Assembly (NCBI GenBank): GCA_913055695.1
Contig: CAJXKF010000001.1
Span: 328,354 to 392,353, forward strand
Length of the DNA: 64,000 bases
Reading direction: 5' to 3'
Source of the DNA: an uncultured Methylophaga sp.
Lineage (GTDB): Bacteria; Pseudomonadota; Gammaproteobacteria; Nitrosococcales; Methylophagaceae
Position numbers and translations under genes: made by a program. Of the stretch, positions 1 to 9,023 are shown one piece after another. Under the pieces are notes generated by a model that saw only the letters and a program-made list of their open reading frames with translations, made no database searches and was not told the DNA's origin. The stretch's first letter is position 1, and each line of letters begins with the position of its first letter.

Positions 1-604
1 TAAGCTGGACACTCATTAGCCAACGCCGACTGCGCCAGATTTTGCGTGGCTGTCCACAGAAGCTCATCACCAGTGGCAATGCAATCAGAATCCCCAGTGA
101 ATCCCCTGCCCACCAGCCGGCCCAGTTAGCCAGAAAAATATCGACACCATCCCGATGCAGCGATAACGCAGTGACACTGAGGCTGGCGCTGATAAGACTA
201 ATCAGCGGCACGCTGACAATAAAGCGTAATATTTCACGCTCATGACTGAGTGTAAAATCGGCACTGACAAAGCGTCTGATAGCCATACTGCCTATCACTG
301 CCTGCAGACTGGAAGCTGTAGCGATGACAAGTGGCAGCACATGCCCCGCCGGAGTCAGCACATGCTGAGTCTGGGTAAAAAACAGATTGAGCAGGTAGGC
401 ACCCAGGAAAATACCCGGCAAAACCTGATGAAAGCGATAACTCAGACAAGCGGCCAGCGCCACACCCGCCGGGAAGAAAATCACGGCGGTGAATGTATTG
501 ATGGCAGAAATCTGCAGACTGAGCCAGCCGCTTGCCAGATAGAGAAGAAAAACGACTAGATTAGAGGCTAGTGCGCTAAATGACTGGCGTTTTAAAAACA
601 GCAC
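1..604 (-). CDS. MASE1-domain membrane sensor, N-terminal part (runs off left edge)
   Basis: Reading the minus strand from a GTG at 604 gives about 201 hydrophobic codons with no stop before the window edge. GGAG lies six bases before the GTG, and an in-frame TAG lies just upstream, which fixes the start. Several membrane helices are separated by short loops. The PAGVALAA, GIFLGAYLLN and NWAGWWAGDSLGILIALP stretches fit the MASE1 membrane sensor domain, which usually precedes a histidine kinase, GGDEF or EAL output module. The output domain lies outside the window, so the protein cannot be named further. Plus-strand frames over this stretch look like shadows. Confidence 0.72.
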   Translation of the reverse strand, partial: MLFLKRQSFSALASNLVVFLLYLASGWLSLQISAINTFTAVIFFPAGVALAACLSYRFHQVLPGIFLGAYLLNLFFTQTQHVLTPAGHVLPLVIATASSLQAVIGSMAIRRFVSADFTLSHEREILRFIVSVPLISLISASLSVTALSLHRDGVDIFLANWAGWWAGDSLGILIALPLVMSFCGQPRKIWRSRRWLMSVQL

Positions 605-874
605 GCTCTACTCCGCATTAAACGACTTCCTTCCCTATTACTGTTCGACAACGCCGCCACACAGTTTTACATAAATGACACCACTATGGTTATCGGCAGC
701 AATGTGATTCACATCAGCTTTTTTACCTCTGGATTGATTGCGCAAATCAGTCCGGCTTTTCGCATCAACCTCATCAGCAGAAATCTAAGTGCTTGTTTAT
801 GCTGTGGTGCAGGCTGGAATTGCAATCCAGTGATGGAAAAACTGACAGTTAACGCATAGAATAGTCGCCTCAAT
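605..874. other. Gap between the MASE1 gene and the 4.5S RNA gene
   Basis: About 270 bases hold no frame that I trust. The right end should contain the 4.5S RNA promoter. A TAGAAT at 857-862 is a reasonable -10 element about 13 bases before the RNA, but no good -35 box stands at the right distance. I see nothing else. Confidence 0.5.
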
Positions 875-989
875 GGTGGCCTGCATCGGTCTCCTCGCGA
901 CGATATGTTGGTTAACCCGTCAGGCCCGGAAGGGAGCAGCGGAGCCTTCGGACTCGGGCGCCGAGATCCGGCTGGTGTGGGTCACCACC
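875..989 (+). ncRNA. ffs: Signal recognition particle 4.5S RNA
   Basis: The conserved SRP RNA apical core is present at about 919-940, with the CAGGCCCGGAAGGGAGCAGC signature that binds the M domain of Ffh. The ends GGTGG (875-879) and CCACC (985-989) pair, giving a hairpin of about 115 nt as in gammaproteobacterial 4.5S RNA. The RNA works with Ffh and FtsY in co-translational membrane targeting. It sits 28 bases before dnaX, a common arrangement. Ends are set from pairing only and could be off by a few bases. Confidence 0.92.
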
Positions 990-1017
990 CTTATTGGACA
1001 AGGTCAATGCATAGCTG

Positions 1018-2826
1018 ATGAGTTATCTGGTACTGGCCCGCAAGTGGCGACCTAAATCCTTTGCGGAAGTCGTAGGGCAGCAACATGTGCTGCGCGCCCT
1101 GATTAACGGCCTTGATCAGAACCGTCTGCATCATGCTTTTCTGTTCTCCGGTACCCGTGGTGTTGGTAAAACCACGCTGGCGCGCATCCTCGCCAAATCC
1201 CTGAACTGTGAACAGGGCATCAGCTCGACCCCCTGCGGCGAATGCCAGAGCTGTACCGAAGTCGATAACGGCCGCTTTGTCGACCTGATTGAAGTCGATG
1301 CCGCTTCCCGCACCAAGGTCGATGATACCCGTGAACTGCTGGACAATGTGCAGTACGCGCCCAGCCGTGGCCGCTACAAGGTTTACCTGATCGACGAAGT
1401 ACACATGCTCTCAACCAGCAGTTTCAATGCGCTGCTGAAAACCCTGGAAGAGCCGCCACCGCACGTTAAATTCCTGTTTGCCACCACCGATCCGCAAAAG
1501 CTGCCGGTGACCATTCTGTCGCGTTGTCTGCAATTCAATCTGCGCCGTCTCGATTTAACGCAAATCAGTGAACATCTCGCCTTTATTCTGCAGCAGGAAC
1601 AAATCCAGTTTGAGAGCGAAGCCCTGACCCAACTTGCCCGCGCCGCCGATGGCAGTATGCGTGATGCGCTGAGCTTGCTGGATCAGGCTATCGCCTTTGG
1701 TGGCGGAGAAGTCAGCAGCGACACCATTTTTCAGATGCTGGGCAGCATCAGCCAGGATCAGCTCACTACATTACTTGATGCTCTGTTGCAGCAGGATGCT
1801 AAAGCGCTGCTGACACAAGCTGCCGAACTGGCAGCGCTGGGGCGAGATTTTTCGGTTGTACTGGATTTATTACTGGGCGCATTACAGCAAATCGCGACCT
1901 TGCAACTGGTGCCGGACATGGATATGCCCGAGTCGCTGTCACCGCAACTGGCAGAACTGGCCAAAGACTTCGACCCGGAAACCATACAGCTGCTGTATCA
2001 GATCGCGCTGAATGGTAAACGCGATCTGTCATGGGCCGCCGACCCGCAAAGCGGTTTTGAAATGACCCTGCTCAGAATGCTGAGCTTCCAACCCCTGACA
2101 CCGTCCGCCCCCGATACGGGAGATCAGACGCTAAAAAAGTCGCCCTCGCCCAGTAAACCGGCCGTGACTTCACCGCCGGTGTCAAAGGCCGTGTCTTCTG
2201 AAGCCAGCCCCACTTCCGCCAGAGAAGCACTGAAACAGGCTAATTCCGGTCAGGATACTGTTGCCTCACCGGCAGCTGTTCCACCGGCGCCAGAGCCCGC
2301 TGCTGAACCTGTGCAGCAGTCAGCGTCATCTGCTGCCATTGCGCTTAATGAGCCAGAGCCGGAACCCGCCGCGGTTCAGGCGACTGAAATCGACACCGAG
2401 ACAGTCACTGCTGACACGCTGATTTCGGTGGACTTATCTCCGGCCAACTGGACCCAGATCATTGCCGAGTTGAAACTCTCGGCGCTGACTCGACAGCTAG
2501 CTGAAAACAGTGCCTTGATCCGCACTGAACAACAGGCTGTGCATTTATCGCTGTCATCCGAGCTCGGCCATCTGGCCACCGATAAATCCAGGCAAAGGCT
2601 GCAGGCTGCCCTGTCAAAAAAACTGGGGCAGGAACTCAAGCTGGTGTTTGCCGATCCAACAGACAATGTGCAGGCTGGTCCGACACTGGCAGTCGAGCGC
2701 GCTGAACAGGCCGCTGAGAAACAGCAGCGGGCGGTTGATGCAATCCAAAATGATCCGGCAGTGGAATTCATCAAAAATACCTTTAATGCCCGTATAATTG
2801 AGCAATCAATCAAACCTATCGATTAA
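1018..2826 (+). CDS. dnaX: DNA polymerase III subunits tau and gamma
   Basis: This is the clamp-loader ATPase that links the polymerase cores to the replisome. The 602-residue product opens with the family signature [13 protein letters not shown]. It has a Walker A loop GTRGVGKT at residues 45-52, four zinc-binding cysteines (64, 73, 76, 79), Walker B DEVH near 126-129 and an SRC sensor 1. A Pro/Ala/Glu-rich linker from about residue 365 leads to the tau-specific C-terminus. A programmed -1 frameshift signal sits at codons 372-374 and would yield a gamma form of about 379 residues. The gene heads a dnaX-ybaB-recR cluster. The ribosome site before the ATG is weak. Confidence 0.97.
   Translation: MSYLVLARKWRPKSFAEVVGQQHVLRALINGLDQNRLHHAFLFSGTRGVGKTTLARILAKSLNCEQGISSTPCGECQSCTEVDNGRFVDLIEVDAASRTKVDDTRELLDNVQYAPSRGRYKVYLIDEVHMLSTSSFNALLKTLEEPPPHVKFLFATTDPQKLPVTILSRCLQFNLRRLDLTQISEHLAFILQQEQIQFESEALTQLARAADGSMRDALSLLDQAIAFGGGEVSSDTIFQMLGSISQDQLTTLLDALLQQDAKALLTQAAELAALGRDFSVVLDLLLGALQQIATLQLVPDMDMPESLSPQLAELAKDFDPETIQLLYQIALNGKRDLSWAADPQSGFEMTLLRMLSFQPLTPSAPDTGDQTLKKSPSPSKPAVTSPPVSKAVSSEASPTSAREALKQANSGQDTVASPAAVPPAPEPAAEPVQQSASSAAIALNEPEPEPAAVQATEIDTETVTADTLISVDLSPANWTQIIAELKLSALTRQLAENSALIRTEQQAVHLSLSSELGHLATDKSRQRLQAALSKKLGQELKLVFADPTDNVQAGPTLAVERAEQAAEKQQRAVDAIQNDPAVEFIKNTFNARIIEQSIKPID
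2118..2180 (+). promoter_or_regulatory. Programmed -1 ribosomal frameshift signal in dnaX
   Basis: The heptamer A AAA AAG (2133-2139) is in the phase used by E. coli dnaX. A Shine-Dalgarno-like GGGAG (2118-2122) lies ten bases upstream, the spacing known to stimulate slippage in E. coli. A hairpin follows at 2157-2180: outer stem ACCGGC/GCCGGT, inner GTG/CAC, loop ACTT. After slipping, five codons lead to TAA at 2154-2156. The hairpin starts 17 bases past the heptamer, farther than in E. coli, so its role is less sure than that of the other parts. Confidence 0.82.
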
Positions 2827-2840
2827 CAAGAGGAATTGCC

Positions 2841-3149
2841 ATGAAAGGTGGATTAGGCAACCTGATGAAACAGGCCCAGCAAATGCAGGCCAATATGGAA
2901 AAAGCCCAGCAGGAACTGGCCCAGATGGAAGTCGTCGGTCAGGCTGGCGGCGGCATGGTGAAAGTCACCATGACCGGTAAACACGACGTCAAACGTATCG
3001 AAATCGAAGACGCGCTTTACCAGGATGACAAAGAAATGCTGGAAGATCTGATTGCGGCTGCCGTCAATGACGCCAACCGCCAGGTGGAACAGACCACTCA
3101 GGATCGGATGGCCGGTATGATGCCACCTGGCATGAAAATGCCATTCTAA
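2841..3149 (+). CDS. ybaB: YbaB/EbfC nucleoid-associated DNA-binding protein
   Basis: This 102-residue protein belongs to the YbaB/EbfC family of small dimeric, tweezer-shaped proteins that bind DNA. It begins with [15 protein letters not shown], followed by a long amphipathic helix, the [11 protein letters not shown] strand core and a Met/Pro-rich tail, all typical. An AGAGGAATTGCC ribosome site precedes the ATG. It lies 14 bases after dnaX and 9 before recR, the conserved order in most gammaproteobacteria, suggesting one transcript and a role connected with recombination or replication. Confidence 0.95.
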   Translation: MKGGLGNLMKQAQQMQANMEKAQQELAQMEVVGQAGGGMVKVTMTGKHDVKRIEIEDALYQDDKEMLEDLIAAAVNDANRQVEQTTQDRMAGMMPPGMKMPF

Positions 3150-3158
3150 GCCCGCACT

Positions 3159-3758
3159 ATGGCGAGTCTCGGTCCCAGCATTGATGAACTGATTCAGGCC
3201 CTTCGCTGTTTACCCGGCGTGGGCCCGAAGTCTGCCCAGCGCATGACTTTCAATCTGCTGGAACGCAATCGTGATGGTGCTGAGCGGCTTGGCAAGGCCC
3301 TGCAGGCGGCGCTCAATAATGTGCGTCATTGTCAGCGCTGCCGGATTCTGTGCGAGAGCGAAATCTGTGTCCGCTGCCGGGATGACCGCCGTCAACAGGA
3401 CATGATTTGTGTGGTGGAGATGCCCAGTGATGTGCTCGCTATCGAACAGGCTACACACTATCAGGGCCAGTACTTCGTACTCTCAGGTCATCTGTCACCG
3501 CTGGATGGCATAGGCCCGGAATCACTGGGCATTCCCAGACTGGCTGAATGGCTGGACGAAGGCCAGATAGAAGAACTGATCCTGGCTACCAACCCGACCG
3601 TGGAAGGTGAAGCCACCGCTCATTACATCAGTGAACTGGCCCGCGCGCGGCAGATTAAAGTTACTCGACTGGCTCACGGAATTCCACTAGGCGGAGAGCT
3701 TGAGTTTATTGACAGTGGTACACTGTCACATGCGTTCTCAGGTCGCGAATCGATTTGA
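3159..3758 (+). CDS. recR: Recombination protein RecR
   Basis: RecR acts with RecO (and RecF) to load RecA onto SSB-coated gaps. The 199 residues have the full family length. They show an N-terminal helix-hairpin-helix (CLPGVGPKSAQRM), a zinc finger with cysteines near 58, 61, 70 and 73, and a Toprim domain beginning ICVVEMPSDV. The C-terminal Walker-B-like strand region TRLAHGIPLGGELE is intact. It follows ybaB by nine bases in the dnaX-ybaB-recR cluster. Confidence 0.96.
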   Translation: MASLGPSIDELIQALRCLPGVGPKSAQRMTFNLLERNRDGAERLGKALQAALNNVRHCQRCRILCESEICVRCRDDRRQQDMICVVEMPSDVLAIEQATHYQGQYFVLSGHLSPLDGIGPESLGIPRLAEWLDEGQIEELILATNPTVEGEATAHYISELARARQIKVTRLAHGIPLGGELEFIDSGTLSHAFSGRESI

Positions 3759-3787
3759 GGTTACCTGTTTAAAGAGAGCATCCGCCT

Positions 3788-4969
3788 ATGGCCCAACATG
3801 CTGCGCCTTTTGAGTTGCTTAAGACTTTCTCCGGCGTCATTCACCGTCAGCCCCTGTTTATTCCCAACCGGCTTGATGTCGACAGCTATCACCTCTCTTT
3901 TCTCGGCCTCGATGGCAACAAACTGGATGATGATTTACCGGTGCCGGACTTCATTAACCAGCTTCCAGGCATTCTGCAGGCTATCAGTCACCGGCAAAAA
4001 GCCCTGCTGACCATTCCCGAATCCTGGCAAAATGCGCTTTTGAATCTACCCAACATCGGTATGTCACTGACACTCGATATTAACGGTGCCGATTTACCGA
4101 AGTTCAACAACACCGCCTTCAGTTTTGCCGGACATGCTGACCTTAGCCGGGAAAGACGCACCCAGACGCTGCTTATCGATATGGATCAGTTCCAGCCGCA
4201 GTATCTGTCTGAACACCTGCCGCAATGGCGGCAACGTCACAGTGTGCTGTGCGCTACCAATGTCAACGCCGGCGCTCAATACCAGTTTTGCAGAGCCCAC
4301 GATGTGGACTTGCTGCAGGGCTTTTTCTATACCCTGCCTCAAGCCAGTGACAAAAAAGCGATTGGTCCGTCGCAGCAGACGCTGATGGAACTGCTGGTAA
4401 AATTACAGGAGCCGGATGTTGAACCGGATGCTCTGGCAGACACCATCAACCAGGATGTCAGCCTCAGCTACAAGCTGCTGCGTCTTATCAATTCCGCCTT
4501 TTTCGGGTTGCCTCGTGAAGTCAGCAGTACCAAACAGGCGGTGATGATGCTCGGTATCAATAAAGTCAAAACCTGGGCCAGTCTGCTATGCCTGTCAGGC
4601 ATGGATGACAAGCCCAATGAATTGCGCAGTGTGGCGATGATCAGGGCGCGGATGTGTGAACTGCTGGCCAAATACTACAAAGGTCAGTCTGACACCTTTT
4701 TTGCCGCCGGCCTGTTTTCAACGCTGGATGCGATCATGGACCGGCCTATGCCTCAAATCATTGAGCGGCTGCCGCTGTCTGCCGAGCTAAAAACCGCACT
4801 GATCGAGCAAAAAGGTCCGGCCGGCTTTGCTTTACATGACACGCTGGAATACGAACGTGGTCATTGGCAGGCATTGCAGCATTCGCCTATCCCTAAAGAA
4901 GTACTGGTCAGAACCTACCTGGATTCAATAGACTGGGCTAAAGAACTGAATTTACAACTGCAAGATTGA
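3788..4969 (+). CDS. HDOD protein with a degenerate EAL domain (YuxH/CdgJ-like)
   Basis: A 393-residue regulatory protein. The N-terminal 200 residues follow the EAL phosphodiesterase fold (RQPLF near the start, LLQGFFYTLP at its end), but the catalytic Glu-Ala-Leu position reads YHLSF, so c-di-GMP hydrolysis is unlikely. From about residue 210 comes an HDOD domain with LSYKLLRLINSAFFGL and AVMMLGINKVKTW. This EAL-HDOD architecture (COG3434) includes Vibrio CdgJ, which affects motility. It starts 29 bases after recR and ends 4 bases before aat, so it is probably co-transcribed with housekeeping genes, which is an odd place for a signalling protein. Confidence 0.85.
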   Translation: MAQHAAPFELLKTFSGVIHRQPLFIPNRLDVDSYHLSFLGLDGNKLDDDLPVPDFINQLPGILQAISHRQKALLTIPESWQNALLNLPNIGMSLTLDINGADLPKFNNTAFSFAGHADLSRERRTQTLLIDMDQFQPQYLSEHLPQWRQRHSVLCATNVNAGAQYQFCRAHDVDLLQGFFYTLPQASDKKAIGPSQQTLMELLVKLQEPDVEPDALADTINQDVSLSYKLLRLINSAFFGLPREVSSTKQAVMMLGINKVKTWASLLCLSGMDDKPNELRSVAMIRARMCELLAKYYKGQSDTFFAAGLFSTLDAIMDRPMPQIIERLPLSAELKTALIEQKGPAGFALHDTLEYERGHWQALQHSPIPKEVLVRTYLDSIDWAKELNLQLQD

Positions 4970-4973
4970 TTTT

Positions 4974-5696
4974 ATGTCTATCACTTGGTTAGCGGCCACA
5001 ACACAAAGTCGCTTTCCGCCAGTTGAACAGGCGACTGAGCACGGTTTACTGGCTGCCGGTGGCGATTTATCTGCCGAAAGGCTGCTGGATGCCTATCGGC
5101 ACGGTATTTTCCCCTGGTTCAATAAAAATGATCCCATTCTCTGGTGGTGTCCGGATCCTCGTATGGTGCTCTATACCGACAGTGTCCATATCAGCAAAAG
5201 TCTGAACCGGCAGCTGCGTAAACAGGCTTTTACTGTCACATTTGACCAGGCTTTCGAGCGCGTCATGCATGCCTGCTCAGCACCCAGGGCTAATCAACCG
5301 ACTGATCCCGACAACCGTACCTGGATTCATGAGGAGATGATCAAGGCCTATAACGAACTGCATGCGCTGGGTTATGCCCACAGTGTCGAATGCTGGCAAC
5401 AAAATCGACTGGTGGGTGGTCTCTATGGTGTGGCAATCGGTAAAGCTTTTTTCGGAGAATCCATGTTCAGTTTTGTCACTGACAGTTCCAAAATTGCACT
5501 GGTCGCTTTGTGTCAGCAACTCGCGCGTTGGGATATGCCAATGATCGATTGCCAGATCTACTCCGACCACCTGGCTCGGATGGGGGCTGAAGAAATACCC
5601 CGGAAAGATTTCATCGGTCAGCTTCAGCAGCTTTGTCTTCAGTCCGGGGTGGAGTCGCCCTGGCACATTGATCCGGATCTGCCGATAAGCTTATGA
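4974..5696 (+). CDS. aat: Leucyl/phenylalanyl-tRNA-protein transferase
   Basis: Aat transfers Leu or Phe from tRNA to proteins with N-terminal Arg or Lys, marking them for ClpS-ClpAP. The 240 residues carry family hallmarks: FPPVEQATEHGLLAAGGDLS, GIFPWFNKNDPILWWCPDPRM, WIHEEMIKAY and GGLYGVAIGKAFFGESMFS. It follows the HDOD gene by four bases, and its TGA overlaps the ATG of bpt (ATGA), so the two N-end rule transferases are translationally coupled. Confidence 0.96.
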   Translation: MSITWLAATTQSRFPPVEQATEHGLLAAGGDLSAERLLDAYRHGIFPWFNKNDPILWWCPDPRMVLYTDSVHISKSLNRQLRKQAFTVTFDQAFERVMHACSAPRANQPTDPDNRTWIHEEMIKAYNELHALGYAHSVECWQQNRLVGGLYGVAIGKAFFGESMFSFVTDSSKIALVALCQQLARWDMPMIDCQIYSDHLARMGAEEIPRKDFIGQLQQLCLQSGVESPWHIDPDLPISL

Positions 5697-6397
5697 GTCT
5701 CGACTTCTATCAGGATCAACCTCACGCCTGCTCCTACCTGGAAGGGAGACGGGCAAGAAATATCTATCCTGATCCCAATAAGCCGGCCAGCAAAGAGCTC
5801 TACAGCCATCTTATCCAGCATGGCTTCCGCCGTAGCGGTGATCATATCTACCGGCCTTTCTGTCCGGATTGTGAAGCCTGTGTACCGGTCAGGATCGACC
5901 TTAGACAGTTCAGACCTAACCGCAGTCAGCGGCGTTGTCTCAAGCAAAACAGTGATATCGATATACGGGTGCGGCCGGCCGAATTCAATTATGAGCATTT
6001 TGAACTCTACCGCCGTTATCTGTCAGGTCGGCATCCGGGCGGCGGTATGGATAATCCCAGCAGCGACAGTTATATCAACTTCCTGACCAGCAGCTGGTGT
6101 GACACGGCATTTATCGAATTCCGCCTGGATGAACAACTGGTTGCTGTCGCGGTGACCGATTTTATCAATGACGGTGCTTCCGCTTTCTATACCTTCTTTG
6201 ATCCGGATATGCCCAAGCGGGGACTGGGCACCTTCGCGATTCTCAAGCAGATAGAACTGGCAAGAAACTATGGCCTGACATGGCTTTATTTAGGTTACTG
6301 GATAGAAGAAAGCCCCAAAATGCGTTACAAAACACGCTTTTCTGCACTTGAAGCTTATCAGTCCAATTGGCGTAAATTAGATAAAAGCTTTGAATAA
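5693..6397 (+). CDS. bpt: Aspartate/glutamate leucyltransferase Bpt
   Basis: Bpt adds Leu from tRNA to proteins starting with Asp or Glu. The 234-residue product has the ATE-fold N-terminus with the Cys-rich segment RPFCPDCEACVPVRIDL, then the catalytic C-terminal GNAT-like half, including GASAFYTFFDPD and YLGYWIEESPKMRYK. It overlaps aat by four bases, so both branches of the bacterial Leu/N-degron pathway are made from one message. infA follows after 53 bases. No clpS or clpA is in the window. Confidence 0.95.
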   Translation: MSLDFYQDQPHACSYLEGRRARNIYPDPNKPASKELYSHLIQHGFRRSGDHIYRPFCPDCEACVPVRIDLRQFRPNRSQRRCLKQNSDIDIRVRPAEFNYEHFELYRRYLSGRHPGGGMDNPSSDSYINFLTSSWCDTAFIEFRLDEQLVAVAVTDFINDGASAFYTFFDPDMPKRGLGTFAILKQIELARNYGLTWLYLGYWIEESPKMRYKTRFSALEAYQSNWRKLDKSFE

Positions 6398-6450
6398 TCA
6401 GTGATATTACGGCAAAATGATCTTTTTAACCCCAAGGTTCATGAGAGTTT

Positions 6451-6669
6451 ATGGCAAAAGAAGATCATATTGAATTTGAAGGCACAGTTATCGATACCAT
6501 GCCTAACACGACTTTCCGTGTTGAACTGGAAAACGGGCATGTGGTCACAGCCCACATCTCCGGCAAAATGCGTAAAAACTACATCCGCATTCTGACTGGC
6601 GATAAAGTGACTGTTCAGCTAACTCCCTACGATCTCAGCAAAGGCCGCATCGTCTACCGCGCACGCTGA
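6451..6669 (+). CDS. infA: Translation initiation factor IF-1
   Basis: The 72-residue S1-type OB-fold protein has the family sequence throughout: [13 protein letters not shown], then [20 protein letters not shown] and the C-terminal [14 protein letters not shown]-1 sits in the 30S A site and helps IF-2 and IF-3 during initiation. Its position after aat-bpt is common in gammaproteobacteria. Confidence 0.98.
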   Translation: MAKEDHIEFEGTVIDTMPNTTFRVELENGHVVTAHISGKMRKNYIRILTGDKVTVQLTPYDLSKGRIVYRAR

Positions 6670-6734
6670 TTATCAGCCAGGCCTGACATGGCCTCAACGC
6701 CGCTCCCCCGCCGCTGAAATATTCCGACAGGCTC

Positions 6735-6760
6735 AGACCGACCTCAAATGAAGTCGGGCT
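6735..6760. terminator. Hairpin between infA and dsbB
   Basis: CCGAC (6738-6742) and GTCGG (6753-6757) pair, extended by AG/CT across one mismatch, with a ten-base loop. It lies between convergent infA and dsbB and covers the last codons of dsbB. The T-run on either strand is poor, so this is a tentative terminator. Confidence 0.35.
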
Positions 6761-7247
6761 GTTTGTGTTTGCCAAACAGTTGACTCAGGCCCATCAGAAT
6801 CATCACTACAAATGCAACCAGGGTCCAGCCGGGAATGCTCAGGCCCAGGAATGTCCACATGACGTCGGCGCATTCGCCTGAGCCTCTCAACACCATGTCT
6901 ATCGCCTGGTTCAGTGGAAAATTCTCGACAATAAAATTGAGCCCCGGCCCACAGGTCGGCACCTGATCCGCTGGCAGTTGCTGCAGCCAGACATGGCGTC
7001 CGGCTATCGCTGCGCCGATAGCCGCAAACAGCACCACCAGAAAGCCATAAATCCGGCGACCGGTATTGACGGGGTTATGGATGGCACCGAGCAGGAATAT
7101 CACCCCCACTGCCAGTACCATGATCCGCTGCAGAATGCAGAGGGGACAGGGATCAAGGTGTTCGATAAACTGGAAATAACCGGCAATCAGCAACATGCTC
7201 AGACAGGCCAGAAAACCGACCAGAAAAACCCCGCGAAATGTGTTCAA
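6744..7247 (-). CDS. dsbB: Disulfide bond formation protein DsbB
   Basis: DsbB reoxidises periplasmic DsbA and passes electrons to quinones. The 167-residue inner-membrane protein has four predicted helices. Both redox pairs are present: C34 and C37 in DPCPLC, and C99 with C126 in the second periplasmic loop (PTCGPG and GSGECAD). It is divergent from the zinc-ribbon gene at 7319. No dsbA is visible nearby. Confidence 0.95.
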   Translation of the reverse strand: MNTFRGVFLVGFLACLSMLLIAGYFQFIEHLDPCPLCILQRIMVLAVGVIFLLGAIHNPVNTGRRIYGFLVVLFAAIGAAIAGRHVWLQQLPADQVPTCGPGLNFIVENFPLNQAIDMVLRGSGECADVMWTFLGLSIPGWTLVAFVVMILMGLSQLFGKHKQPDFI

Positions 7248-7318
7248 AATGGCCCCCTTGGATGCATTAATTTGTGCTAAGTTATCTTAAAAAGCCTGAT
7301 GTTTAAAGGAGTAATGCG

Positions 7319-7834
7319 ATGGAACAGAACAATTTTGACAAAAAATTGGTCGACGCTTACGACAAAATGATGGCACGGGTACATGATCTGCTAGACGACG
7401 CTGAAGAGCAGACCATGCCCACTCTGCAGCGCAACATCGACAAAGCCCGTCAACGGGCAGTGGAACTGCGGGAGCTGACTGCCGAAGAAGCCGACAGAGT
7501 CGCCGCTTACGTCAAACGCGACCTGCATGAAGCCGCAGATTATCTCGATAAGACCGGCAAGGAACTGTCCAGCTGGTTCAGTTTTGATCTGCGGCTGGTT
7601 GAGGAACGCATGCTGGAGCTGTTTGCCCGGGCTGCTGATAAAACCCGTCTGGAGTGGAACCGGCTTGCCAGCCAGGCCAGATGGTCACAGGAATATCATA
7701 CCGGCGAGATAGCAGCGGTCGGCACCCTGGTCTGCACTGATTGCGGCTGCGAAATGCATTTCAAGAAAACCAGCCGTATTCCGCCCTGCCCCAGATGCCA
7801 CAAAACCGTATTCAAGCGGGCACGTAAAGTCTGA
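7319..7834 (+). CDS. Zinc-ribbon protein of the YbeL/DUF1451 family
   Basis: The 171-residue product has a long charged helical N-terminus (about 1-130), likely coiled-coil. It ends in a zinc ribbon with CTDCG and CPRCH knuckles followed by basic residues. This matches E. coli YbeL (DUF1451), whose function is not established. AAAGGAG lies eight bases before the ATG. A possible promoter is TTGGAT (7258) with TTATCT (7282). Confidence 0.85.
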   Translation: MEQNNFDKKLVDAYDKMMARVHDLLDDAEEQTMPTLQRNIDKARQRAVELRELTAEEADRVAAYVKRDLHEAADYLDKTGKELSSWFSFDLRLVEERMLELFARAADKTRLEWNRLASQARWSQEYHTGEIAAVGTLVCTDCGCEMHFKKTSRIPPCPRCHKTVFKRARKV

Positions 7835-7844
7835 GTAACGGCTA

Positions 7845-9023
7845 TTATTCAGGTTCATCCCAGTGCCAGGCCCCAAGGCCCACCAGAGCGCACAGGGCTG
7901 AGAGCGCTGTAGGCTGCTCACGCAAAGCTTTCAACTCATCAAGGGCGATAGGCTTGTCACCGGTCAAAACCGGCAACGCTTCGGAGGCCTGTTTAGCCAC
8001 ACTGACACCCTCACCGGCGGCATAAACCCTGAAGTCGTCTTCAGTCTCCAGCCAGGCTAGACGGATATAGCTGTTACGCACCAATCGTTCACCCCCCAGC
8101 ATTTTTTCACTGAGTCCGGATTCTTCCAGCGGTTCACTGCTGTTGAGATCAGCCAGAAACAGCAGGCTGGGCTTGGTTTCGGTCATCAGTCTGCCGACGG
8201 CATCACTGATCCAGTTATCAGACTGTTCAATCACATTCATCAGGCTCTGTTTAAAACGGCTGAGTGCGGCTGCGTCAATCAACCTGTCATCCTCAGCCAC
8301 CTGTAAGCCAGGATCACGGTAGCGCTGCTGACCGCCAGCCTGATCGGTCAGGGTCTGCATAAAGGCATCGAGCATTTCCAGTTGGGTCGGCGCCCGAAAG
8401 CCAATCGAGAAAGTCATACAGTCATTGAGGGCAACGCCGTGATGGGCGAAATGGGGCGGCAGATAAAGCATATCGCCCGGCTGCAGATCCCAGCTTTCAT
8501 CAGCGTCAAATTCGCGCAGAATTTTTAACTCCAGTCCGTCAATAAACTCCGCTTCCTGCAGGGGTTCATGGCTGATTTGCCAGCGGCGACTGCCTAAAGC
8601 CTGTAACAGGAACACATCGTACCCATCAGTATGCGGGCCGACACTGCCGCCGACAGGCGCAAAACTGACCATTAAATCATCCCGGCGCCATTCCGGAACA
8701 AAGCTGAAACGACGCATAATGGGTGCTAGTTCCGGCACATGTTTATCGACATCCTGAACCAGCAAGGTCCAGTGAGAAGCTGGCAAAGCAGCAAAATCGC
8801 TGTCGCTGAAAGGTCCGTGACGGCATTGCCACGGTCCTGCTTCACCGGTTTCTTCTATCAGCCGTGATTCTATGTCTTCTTCACAGGCGAGCCCGGCCAG
8901 CTCTTCAATACTCAGAAGCGGGTCAAACCCCGGCAGGGCCTGACGGATCAGTAAAGGTTTCTTCTGCCAGAACTGGGTCAGAAACTGCTGCTGGCTGAGT
9001 TCACTGTTAAAAAACGCTGTCAT
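7845..9023 (-). CDS. roxA: 50S ribosomal protein L16 arginine hydroxylase (RoxA/YcfD type)
   Basis: A JmjC-type Fe(II)/2-oxoglutarate oxygenase that hydroxylates an arginine of ribosomal protein L16. The 392 residues include the double-stranded beta-helix with iron ligands H131 and D133 (GPHTDGYDVFLLQ) and a second His near 194 (FAHHGVA). Then follow the dimerisation and winged-helix C-terminal regions seen in YcfD. It is slightly longer than E. coli YcfD. The start overlaps the stop of the phosphatase gene by four bases, so the pair is one operon. Confidence 0.9.
   Translation of the reverse strand: MTAFFNSELSQQQFLTQFWQKKPLLIRQALPGFDPLLSIEELAGLACEEDIESRLIEETGEAGPWQCRHGPFSDSDFAALPASHWTLLVQDVDKHVPELAPIMRRFSFVPEWRRDDLMVSFAPVGGSVGPHTDGYDVFLLQALGSRRWQISHEPLQEAEFIDGLELKILREFDADESWDLQPGDMLYLPPHFAHHGVALNDCMTFSIGFRAPTQLEMLDAFMQTLTDQAGGQQRYRDPGLQVAEDDRLIDAAALSRFKQSLMNVIEQSDNWISDAVGRLMTETKPSLLFLADLNSSEPLEESGLSEKMLGGERLVRNSYIRLAWLETEDDFRVYAAGEGVSVAKQASEALPVLTGDKPIALDELKALREQPTALSALCALVGLGAWHWDEPE

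Noticed and set aside
42-559. Plus-strand open frames across the left edge
   Set aside because: The minus strand here encodes a coherent MASE1 membrane domain with a good ribosome site; the plus frames have low-complexity, non-protein-like composition.
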